NCBI RefSeq assembly: GCF_034355335.1
Contig: NZ_CP136422.1
Coordinates: forward strand, 3,630,501 to 3,694,500
Length of the DNA stretch: 64,000 nucleotides
Source: Blautia coccoides
GTDB taxonomy: Bacteria > Bacillota > Clostridia > Lachnospirales > Lachnospiraceae
Reading direction: 5' to 3'
Shown: one piece after another, positions 51,858 through 59,225 of the stretch
Layout: every line of letters starts with the position of its first letter
How positions within the stretch are numbered: position 1 is the stretch's first letter
Position numbers and translations under genes: made by a program
Notes under the pieces: model-generated
The model's database searches: none
Told to the model about the DNA's origin: nothing
What the model saw: the letters and a program-made list of their open reading frames with translations, nothing else

Positions 51858-53984
51858 TTACATCATCGGATCCAGACCCAGAGCCGGATGTCCTTTTTCT
51901 GTTAAGAATGCAACTAATTCTTCCGGATCTGTTGCGATGGTCTCATCACCAACCATGTCTGTGAAGTTATCGATACCGTATAATTCTTTTGCTGTCTGGT
52001 TCAGTCTCTCGGCAACAAATTCTTTCAGTTCCTTAGGCATCCATACGATTCTCTCGATACCGCCCTCTGCCTTCATAAACTTCTTGGAACCGATGAAATG
52101 TTTACCATGTCCCATAAAGCCTGGTGTCTGAACACCGCCGCCTGTCATGGAAGCCAATTCCGGGAATGTCATTCCAAGTGGTGTCATACCTGCATACTCA
52201 CGGTTTGTGATAACTACACCGTTGGAGAATGGCTCGATACCACAGATACACTCGAAACATCCGCAGCTTGTCATTGGTTTTTCCATGATGGAGTACAGAG
52301 ATACCTCTTCCAGAGCACCCTGGGAGAATTTACGAACGGCTTCGTTAACGTCCTCGTACTCACCGATTCTCTCATCAATACATTTCTCTTTTGTGATAAC
52401 CTGGCAAGGTCCGTTGGGATCCAGCTCGTTGGTAGCCTTTGCATCCAGCCATGAAACGGCACCGCACAGGCCCAGACGTTCCGGTGTTACCACACATACG
52501 TGTGACGGGGAGAATGCCTGGCACAGGATACAGCTGTAGTATACATCTACAGACTCATCTGTCAGGGATTTCAGACGGTCATCACGTTTGTTGAATGTAG
52601 GAATAGCCACTTCGTGACGGATTCTCTTACACTCTGCAGGATCGGTATAGATAACAACCTCACATTTGTCAACAACAGCATCAAATTCGTTCTTAACAGA
52701 AGCGTACAGAACTTCACCGATATGTTTCAGGCGGAATCCTGCGTTGAATGCATCCTTGCTGATACGGATACGCTGCATATCACGCTGTCCTGTATGGTAT
52801 ACACCTTCGATGCAGTTGATATAGTTATGGAATTTACGCTCGATAACCGGCTCAAAGTCTGACTGCATGTTCTTGCCTGCAACTTTTACAACATAAGCGA
52901 TGCTGTTCTTGCTGCCAAGCTCCATTTCGTCTGCTTCCGGTCCGATCACAGTGATCTTGTGATCTTCAATCTCTGTAGCCTCTGCTGACTGTACCAGCTC
53001 TGCACAGTCTACACGGGAACCGTCGAACTCAACCTGCATATCGCCGCGGCGGATGATCTCACCCTCGAATGCGGATGCGAATGCAACCGGGATATCGATA
53101 TTGGTGATCTTGATCTTGATATCGCGTGCTTCCAGAGATGTAGCATTGAATTTAGCAACATCTTTCTGTAAGATCAGGCTCTTCGGTACTGTAGATACGC
53201 CTTCCTGGTTTGTGATAACCGGGAATCCCAGTGCGATAGCACCTGCACCGCAGGCAACGATCACATCGTCCAGAGGAGCAAATGCGTTTACGAATGCCGG
53301 TACACGCTCAAAGGTGTATTTCATCAGATTCGCTGCATCACCAGGTGTTACATTACCAAAGATAAGTGCTGCTCTTAAAGCAACGGATACTACATGGATA
53401 ACGCTTGTCACGTCTTTTCCCAGCGGGATAACACGTAAGTTTGCACCTGTCTTCATACCAGCTTCTGCAACCTGGTCGATCACGCCGCCAACCAGTGTTA
53501 CCAGGATACCCTGTGCCTGGTAGCTCTTAACAAGAGCGACTGCTTCTTCTTTTGTCGGAGCACTTCCGAGAATAACAGCAACACCAGGGATATCACCTGT
53601 TACAAGGGGTACACCCAGCTCACGGATCACAGCATCTGCCAGATGTCCGTAGCAAGGCTCTGCATACGGTTCTGCACCGTCAATATATTTCAGAACTTCG
53701 ATGAACTCTGCACAGAGAGCAGTTGCAACACCTGACATAAATACGTCATTCAATCTCATCTCTCTTGTCATCAGAGTTTTTACTACACCTAAAGCTTCTT
53801 TTAATTCTCCTAAAGTTTTAACCTTCACACCTGTCACTGCGTAGTAGCATGGTAAGCAGTAAGCAGTGTTCGGGAAGCTGACAGCCTTGTCAGCACCGTG
53901 CTGTTCAATGGCAGCATTGATAGCGCCTTCTGTTAATCCATAGACAGCGTCATTTCCACTAAATACGGTTTCAAATAATGTCAA
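51858..53984 (-). CDS. acsB: CO-methylating acetyl-CoA synthase
   Basis: Joins CO, a methyl group from AcsCD and CoA to acetyl-CoA at the Ni-Ni-[4Fe-4S] A-cluster. The 708 residues compare with about 729 in Moorella. A-cluster ligands are visible as the cysteines in SCILCQAFSPSHVCVVTPERLGLC (split here by the 20-residue limit: SCILCQAFSPSHVC and GLCGAV, about 483-505) and the Cys-Gly-Cys motif in CGCFECICG near 573-575, which binds the distal nickel. The central gene of the cluster. Confidence 0.97.
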   Translation of the reverse strand: MTLFETVFSGNDAVYGLTEGAINAAIEQHGADKAVSFPNTAYCLPCYYAVTGVKVKTLGELKEALGVVKTLMTREMRLNDVFMSGVATALCAEFIEVLKYIDGAEPYAEPCYGHLADAVIRELGVPLVTGDIPGVAVILGSAPTKEEAVALVKSYQAQGILVTLVGGVIDQVAEAGMKTGANLRVIPLGKDVTSVIHVVSVALRAALIFGNVTPGDAANLMKYTFERVPAFVNAFAPLDDVIVACGAGAIALGFPVITNQEGVSTVPKSLILQKDVAKFNATSLEARDIKIKITNIDIPVAFASAFEGEIIRRGDMQVEFDGSRVDCAELVQSAEATEIEDHKITVIGPEADEMELGSKNSIAYVVKVAGKNMQSDFEPVIERKFHNYINCIEGVYHTGQRDMQRIRISKDAFNAGFRLKHIGEVLYASVKNEFDAVVDKCEVVIYTDPAECKRIRHEVAIPTFNKRDDRLKSLTDESVDVYYSCILCQAFSPSHVCVVTPERLGLCGAVSWLDAKATNELDPNGPCQVITKEKCIDERIGEYEDVNEAVRKFSQGALEEVSLYSIMEKPMTSCGCFECICGIEPFSNGVVITNREYAGMTPLGMTFPELASMTGGGVQTPGFMGHGKHFIGSKKFMKAEGGIERIVWMPKELKEFVAERLNQTAKELYGIDNFTDMVGDETIATDPEELVAFLTEKGHPALGLDPMM

Positions 53985-54006
53985 TGTTTTCTTCCTCCTG
54001 ACCTTC

Positions 54007-54774
54007 TCATAATCCCTGATCGATTATGTTTTTAATGTTTGTAATTTCCTCTTTTACAGTATTGCTGAAGTCGTATGGAGACTTGCCCTGACGGTCCGCA
54101 TCCATCACTTCGGTATTATAGTGAATGAATCCCAGCAGATCCTCCTGCGGTATATGTGCCTTTACAAAAGCTTCATCCTCTTCATTCCGAACCTTATTAG
54201 CCACAACACGAACCTGTTTTACGCCCAGGTCCTTTGCCAGCCTTTTTACATTCTTATAGGTCTGTACGCTTCTGGCACCCGGTTCAATGACCACGATAAA
54301 CTGGTCCATGGATTCTGTCGTACCCCGGCCGAGGTGCTCCAATCCAGCCTCCATATCCATGATCACCACATCATCCCTGTGAAGCACCAAATTGTTGATG
54401 ATTCTGCGAAGCATGACGTGTTCGGGGCATACACAACCGCCGCCGCCGGTTTCCACAGTACCAAGCACAAGCAGCTTGACTCCGTTTACTTCTTTGGAAT
54501 ATGTATCCGGGATATCATCTACCTTGGGATTGATCCGGTAGAACTGATTTTCCTCATTGGCCCCGGTACGTTCTTCCACCAGCTTCCGCATCTTTGTAAT
54601 AGGAATAATAGAATCCAGGGTTTCATCATCAAACCCAAGTGCCAGTCCCAGATTCGCATCCGGGTCCACATCCGCGGCAAGCACCTTTCTTCCCTCATCC
54701 GCATATAAGCGCGCCAGCGTCGCAGCAAAAGTAGTCTTTCCAACGCCGCCTTTTCCTGTCACTGCAATTTTCAT
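54007..54774 (-). CDS. cooC1: CODH nickel-insertion ATPase CooC (copy 1)
   Basis: A MinD/ParA-like P-loop ATPase that matures the nickel centres of CODH or ACS. It begins MKIAVTGKGGVGKTTFA (deviant Walker A) and carries the Cys-x-Cys nickel site in GGCVCPEHVML, the dimer-interface metal pair of CooC. The frame has an ATG nine bases earlier (54783), but AGGAAAGG is better placed for the ATG at 54774. It lies between acsA and acsB, next to both nickel enzymes. Confidence 0.93.
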   Translation of the reverse strand: MKIAVTGKGGVGKTTFAATLARLYADEGRKVLAADVDPDANLGLALGFDDETLDSIIPITKMRKLVEERTGANEENQFYRINPKVDDIPDTYSKEVNGVKLLVLGTVETGGGGCVCPEHVMLRRIINNLVLHRDDVVIMDMEAGLEHLGRGTTESMDQFIVVIEPGARSVQTYKNVKRLAKDLGVKQVRVVANKVRNEEDEAFVKAHIPQEDLLGFIHYNTEVMDADRQGKSPYDFSNTVKEEITNIKNIIDQGL

Positions 54775-54798
54775 GTCATTCACCTTTCCTGATAAAGA

Positions 54799-56691
54799 TT
54801 AGATTCCAAGAGCAGCTCTCTTCTCTTCGATTCTTGCGATCATAGCATCGCCTAATTTTTCAATATCTTTTTCAACTGTAAACGCAGCCTCTACCCATTC
54901 TCTTGTTCCGTTGGTCAGGATTTCAACCATTTCGCTGGAACCGCAGGCATATGGGTCAACACCTAAGAAGGTATCAAGACCGGAACCGATTACATAGTTA
55001 CCGATAGAAACTGCTTTTTCAGACATCCATTCAGGAGCACAGCCAACAACCGGAAGCTGGGAGATATGCAGACCTGCGTCTTTTGCCAGGGTAGCTGCAA
55101 GAACCAGCATACGGCTGATATCAACACAGGATCCCATGTGCAGTACCGGCGGAATGTCAGCCAGTTCACAAACTCTCTTAAGGCCGGCGCCGCATACATC
55201 CTTGGCTCTCTTGTCCATCAGACCAGCTTTTGCAGCTGCCTGTGCAGAACATCCGGATGCGATGATGATGATATCGTTGGCAACCAGTTTTTTCATAAGT
55301 TCAATATGAGCTAAGTCAGGACGAACTCTCGGGTTATTACATCCAACCATTGCAACAGCACCGCGGAGAACACCAGAGGTGATACACTCTAATAACGGTT
55401 TTGTGGTTCCCAGCTCATCTACCTGTGAGTTGGTAACACCGTCCAGAACTTTTACGATCGCTTCTGTGGAATATCCTACAGTTGCTTTCTGTTTCATCTG
55501 CGGAATATGTACCAGTTCCGGTTTTCTGTTTTTAAAGTTCTCGATAGCTGTTCTAACGATCAGTTTTGCCTTCTCGCCTGCTGTATGTGCATCGAATCTG
55601 ATAAATTCAGAATCCGGCATCTGAGCAATCGGAGAAGTTGTGATGAATTTTGTGTGGAAACATTTGCTTAAAGGACCAAGTGCCGGGAAGATACACTGTA
55701 CGTCTACAACGATAGCTTCACATGCACCTGTCAGAACAACGTTTTCCTGCTGCAGGAAGTTACCGGCCATAGGAATACCACGGCGCATTGCAACTTCATT
55801 TGAAGTACAGCATACACCAGATACAGTAATGCCTTTTGCACCCTGCTCTTTTGCATATGCGATCATTTCCGGATCATCTGCGAATTCACAGATCATCTCT
55901 GAAAGACTCGGATCATGTCCATGAACAACGATATTGACATTATCCTCAACCATAACGCCCAAGTTTGCTTCTGTCTCGATCGGCTTCGGAGTTCCGAACA
56001 GTACGTCAGAGAACTCTGTTCCCATCATGGAACCGCCCCATCCATCACTTAAGCCTGCACGGATAGCCTGTTTTACCAGCGCTTCCGGTTTGGAAGAACA
56101 TCCCATATGGCTCATATGTAAGGAACAGGAAACCTCGCGGTCAATTGCTCTTGGTGCAAGTTCATTCTTTTCCCACAGTTCCTGCTGTGATTCCGGTGCT
56201 CTCTTTAAGAATCTCTGAGTTCCGAAAGGTTTACCATATTCCATCAGACCTGTCTCAGCAACTTCATGTGCCAGATCATAGATGTCTTTTCCTTCGGTCT
56301 CGATTCCCCACTCTTTTGCGATACGGATCAATTTATCCGGATCTTTTACCTTATAACAGCCATCAGCTGCTGATTCATATAAGGTATGGCAGATTTCACG
56401 GCCATGGTCAGAGTGTGTTGCAGATCCGCCTGCTGTAAATTTCAGGTAGTTACGTCCTACAATACCATGTACATCACATCCGCAGATTCCTCTCGGAGCT
56501 TTTTTTGTAATACGGCATGGTCCCATTGTACAGATACGGCAGCAAACGCCTTCTTCGCCAAATTTACAATGGGGTGTCTGATTTTTTACGCGGAACTGCC
56601 AAGCGTCAGCGCCGACTTTTGCACCTGTTTCCAGGAGACGTGCAGTAGCAGCTTCAAATTCTTCTACTGTGGTTAATTTGAATTCACTCAT
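54799..56691 (-). CDS. acsA/cooS: carbon monoxide dehydrogenase catalytic subunit
   Basis: Reduces CO2 to CO at the Ni-Fe-S C-cluster and delivers CO to AcsB. The 630 residues contain the N-terminal B/D-cluster cysteines (EEGVCCRICTMGPCRI; GICGCDVHG), HGHDPSLSEMI, the C-cluster segments GVCCTSNEVAMRRG and VDVQCIFPAL, and a later Cys-rich block (ASGCSAQAAAKAG; GSCVDISRML). It is followed by cooC1 and preceded by cooC2. Confidence 0.97.
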   Translation of the reverse strand: MSEFKLTTVEEFEAATARLLETGAKVGADAWQFRVKNQTPHCKFGEEGVCCRICTMGPCRITKKAPRGICGCDVHGIVGRNYLKFTAGGSATHSDHGREICHTLYESAADGCYKVKDPDKLIRIAKEWGIETEGKDIYDLAHEVAETGLMEYGKPFGTQRFLKRAPESQQELWEKNELAPRAIDREVSCSLHMSHMGCSSKPEALVKQAIRAGLSDGWGGSMMGTEFSDVLFGTPKPIETEANLGVMVEDNVNIVVHGHDPSLSEMICEFADDPEMIAYAKEQGAKGITVSGVCCTSNEVAMRRGIPMAGNFLQQENVVLTGACEAIVVDVQCIFPALGPLSKCFHTKFITTSPIAQMPDSEFIRFDAHTAGEKAKLIVRTAIENFKNRKPELVHIPQMKQKATVGYSTEAIVKVLDGVTNSQVDELGTTKPLLECITSGVLRGAVAMVGCNNPRVRPDLAHIELMKKLVANDIIIIASGCSAQAAAKAGLMDKRAKDVCGAGLKRVCELADIPPVLHMGSCVDISRMLVLAATLAKDAGLHISQLPVVGCAPEWMSEKAVSIGNYVIGSGLDTFLGVDPYACGSSEMVEILTNGTREWVEAAFTVEKDIEKLGDAMIARIEEKRAALGI

Positions 56692-56751
56692 GAATATCCT
56701 CCTTGTTTTTCGCCTCTTTTTGCTTTTTTATCCGGGTCCGCTTCCCCGGTT

Positions 56752-57522
56752 TTATAACTCCAGCCTGTCTACGATATCCCGGATCGCTGTTCTCACCGGT
56801 GAATCTTCCGGAAGCTTCACGATCGGTGTACCGTCGCAGTCGAAGTCATATACAGTTTCATCCTGCGGTACGATTCCCAAAAGGGTGAGGCCCTGTTTCT
56901 CTATCTCCTCTTTTGTGCCCGCATTGAGTACCCCGCCCGGTGCCCGGTTGATGATCAGACCAACCTGCTTCGGGTGCATGTCACACTCTTTTATCAGTTC
57001 CGCGATCCTGCCAACCGCCTGAACACCTCTTCTGGAACAGTCACTGACCAGAATCGCTGTCTGCATGTTCGGAAGAACGCCTCTGCTGATATGCTCCATA
57101 CCGGCTTCATTGTCCACGATGATATATGGATAATTTTTTTGCAGCTTTGCAAGCTGAGCCTGCAGAAGTCCATTCACGAAGCAGTAGCAACCTTTTCCCT
57201 GGGTACGTCCCATGACAAGCAGGTCATAATCATCATTTTCAATCAACGCATCATCAAACTTGAATTCCATATAATCGGCTTTTGTCATTCCAGCCGGAAT
57301 AGGATTTTCTTTTGACATCTCTGCACGAGCCACTTCCTCACGGATATCACCCAGAGTCGCCTCAAGCTCCATGCCGAGAACTTCATTTAAGTTTGAATTC
57401 GCGTCTGCATCTACTGCAAGAATCGGTCCCCTGCCTTTTTCAGCCAGATACTGGATGATAAGTCCTGTCAGGGTCGTCTTGCCCACGCCGCCTTTGCCGG
57501 CAATTGCAATTACATGTGCCAT
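56752..57522 (-). CDS. cooC2: CODH/ACS maturation ATPase CooC/AcsF (copy 2)
   Basis: A second CooC-type ATPase (256 aa) with Walker A IAGKGGVGKTTLTG, the switch region AVDADANSNLNEVLG, and a Cys-x-Cys site in GKGCYCFVNGLL. It is clearly diverged from copy 1, so the two may serve different nickel enzymes (CODH C-cluster and ACS A-cluster). It lies between metF and acsA. Confidence 0.93.
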   Translation of the reverse strand: MAHVIAIAGKGGVGKTTLTGLIIQYLAEKGRGPILAVDADANSNLNEVLGMELEATLGDIREEVARAEMSKENPIPAGMTKADYMEFKFDDALIENDDYDLLVMGRTQGKGCYCFVNGLLQAQLAKLQKNYPYIIVDNEAGMEHISRGVLPNMQTAILVSDCSRRGVQAVGRIAELIKECDMHPKQVGLIINRAPGGVLNAGTKEEIEKQGLTLLGIVPQDETVYDFDCDGTPIVKLPEDSPVRTAIRDIVDRLEL

Positions 57523-57559
57523 GAAAAGGGCACCTCCTAAAATATGATTTTAATACGTT

Positions 57560-58477
57560 TTAAACAAGTGTGCGAAGACCGCATCTGTCAATGATCTCAG
57601 ATACGTCTTTCCATTTGTTCAGAGCATACAGATGGATGCCGTTAACGCCCAGTGCGCGGTATTCATCAATCTGTCTGATAGTGTATTCGATACCTGCCTC
57701 TTTGAATGCTGCTTTCTTTTCATCAACAGCAGCGTCGAATGGATCTTTGTCGAACGGATTTGGGAAGATCCAGTTTTTGGAGATGATCTCGCAAAGCTTA
57801 CGCGGCATTACACAGCCGTTGCGTGACAGCGCCATATTGATCGTAGCAGCCTGATCCAGGATCGGCATGATACCCACATCGACCGGCATTGTGATGCCTG
57901 CAGTACGGATAGCATCCATCCAGCGTTTGAACTGTTCCATATCCCAGCAAAGCTGAGTCATGATGTAGTCAGCGCCGTTATCCTGTTTCTGTTTCAGGAC
58001 AGCGATATCAGACTCAAGGCTGCGGCATGCGATATGACCTTCCGGAGAACCCGCTACAGCAATTTCAATTTTATCGCCGAATTCTTTGCGGACATAAGCC
58101 ACAAGATCAGTAGCATAAGCAAAATCTCCGCCGGTTCCTGTCCATCCGAATGGAAGGTCACCGCGAAGTGCCAGCATATGATCTACGCCGTTGTCCAGGT
58201 AATTCTGAAGCTGTTCCTTGATTCCTTCTGCGGTATTACCGATACATGTAAAATGTGTCACCGGGATCGTTCCTGCATCCTGAATCATTTTACACACATC
58301 CATGTTCTTGCCCACATTAGTTCCGCCCGCACCGTATGTACAGGAAATGTACTCCGGCTGGTACTTACAAAGATGCTCGATGGTTCCCGGAAGATTTTCC
58401 ATACCCTTGTCTGTCTTCGGTGGGAACAGCTCAAAAGAAAGGAGCATTTTGTTCTTCATTGCTTCAGATAATTTCAT
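57560..58477 (-). CDS. metF: methylenetetrahydrofolate reductase, MetF
   Basis: Reduces methylene-THF to methyl-THF, the last folate step before AcsE. The 305-residue TIM barrel contains FELFPPKTDKGMENL, SCTYGAGGTNVGK, HMLALRGDLPFG, MTQLCWDMEQFKRW and FPNPFDKDPFDAAVDEKKA-like C-terminal segments; the FAD-binding pattern is intact. No metV partner is adjacent, so a single-subunit or differently partnered enzyme is suggested. A stem-loop separates it from cooT. Confidence 0.95.
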   Translation of the reverse strand: MKLSEAMKNKMLLSFELFPPKTDKGMENLPGTIEHLCKYQPEYISCTYGAGGTNVGKNMDVCKMIQDAGTIPVTHFTCIGNTAEGIKEQLQNYLDNGVDHMLALRGDLPFGWTGTGGDFAYATDLVAYVRKEFGDKIEIAVAGSPEGHIACRSLESDIAVLKQKQDNGADYIMTQLCWDMEQFKRWMDAIRTAGITMPVDVGIMPILDQAATINMALSRNGCVMPRKLCEIISKNWIFPNPFDKDPFDAAVDEKKAAFKEAGIEYTIRQIDEYRALGVNGIHLYALNKWKDVSEIIDRCGLRTLV

Positions 58478-58505
58478 AGTTACTACCTCCGCTTTGTTTA
58501 TTTAT

Positions 58506-58527
58506 TTTTAAGGCCTAAGCCCTAAAA
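58506..58527 (-). other. stem-loop between cooT and metF
   Basis: TTTTAGGGC and GCCTTAAAA arms (one G-T pair) with a four-base loop, in the 95-base gap. A-rich rather than T-rich sequence follows on the minus strand. Confidence 0.5.
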
Positions 58528-58572
58528 TCGTTTGTTGGCACAACAGAAAGTCCTCCATACTTTTCTGCTGCA

Positions 58573-58755
58573 TTACTGGCAGTCCAGCTTAACAAGGCTG
58601 TTAGCAAGGTCTACCATCAGAATTCTGCCAATAATAGTTCTCTCCTCGCCCATAATGTCACGTAAGATAACCTTTTCGCCATCTACGTCAATTCTGCTTA
58701 CATTTTTGCAGATGACAGTGTTGTCATCGCTTCTCTGTACAGTTGCAAGACACAT
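58573..58755 (-). CDS. cooT: CooT family nickel-binding protein
   Basis: A 60-residue protein starting MCLATV; Cys2 at the N-terminus is the nickel ligand in this family. The rest is a small beta barrel (ICKNVSRIDVDGEKVILRDI ... RILMVDLANSLVKLDC). CooT supports nickel insertion into CODH. An AAGGAGG ribosome binding site overlaps the end of the upstream gene. Confidence 0.92.
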   Translation of the reverse strand: MCLATVQRSDDNTVICKNVSRIDVDGEKVILRDIMGEERTIIGRILMVDLANSLVKLDCQ

Positions 58756-58758
58756 AGC

Positions 58759-59100
58759 CTACGCCTCCTTCAAATGTTCTTTTACCAGTGTCAGTGCCAG
58801 GCCCAGACGCATATTTCCTTTCTGGAAATCAGCAACGCCTTCCTTGATAGTCTTGGCCGCATCTTCCATTCCAAGCTTTGACAGATTATCTGCCATCTGG
58901 TCAAGCTCCTGTGCATGATGCTCATTGTGGGAAAGCATATAGTTCAAAAGCGCTACCACTTCCTCTGTACAATTTCCGCCACATTCGCCTTCTGAACAGC
59001 TGCTGCAGCCGTGGCTGTGTTCGTGGCTGTGAACATGGTCATGCTCATGGTCATGTCCGTGAGGAACCATGTTGCCATTTTCGTCGTTGATTAAATGCAT
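58759..59100 (-). CDS. histidine-rich nickel-binding protein, CooJ-like
   Basis: A 113-residue protein with a metal-binding N-terminal region (GHDHEHDHVHSHEHSHG, then Cys-rich CSSCSEGECGGNC) and a helical C-terminal domain (EEVVALLNYMLSHNEHHAQELDQ ... GLALTLVKEHL, given in part). Such His tracts bind nickel. Position at the head of the acs operon next to cooT argues for a CooJ-like nickel store or carrier, though the His tract is N-terminal rather than C-terminal as in Rhodospirillum CooJ. First gene behind the operon promoter. Confidence 0.85.
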   Translation of the reverse strand: MHLINDENGNMVPHGHDHEHDHVHSHEHSHGCSSCSEGECGGNCTEEVVALLNYMLSHNEHHAQELDQMADNLSKLGMEDAAKTIKEGVADFQKGNMRLGLALTLVKEHLKEA

Positions 59101-59171
59101 TTTTCCATCCTTTCCCTACTGCTTTTTCCCGCTTTGGGCGCAGTAAATGACAATAATTTATCAATAAATTC

Positions 59172-59200
59172 ATTATACATGCTTTCGGTTGTTTTATCAA
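59172..59200 (-). promoter_or_regulatory. main promoter of the Wood-Ljungdahl operon
   Basis: Minus strand: TTGATA (59195-59200), 17 bases, TATAAT (59172-59177). It precedes the His-rich protein gene by about 70 bases. No riboswitch was recognised in this leader. Confidence 0.85.
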
Positions 59201-59225
59201 GTTATTCTTATGTTTTTTTAGAGGT

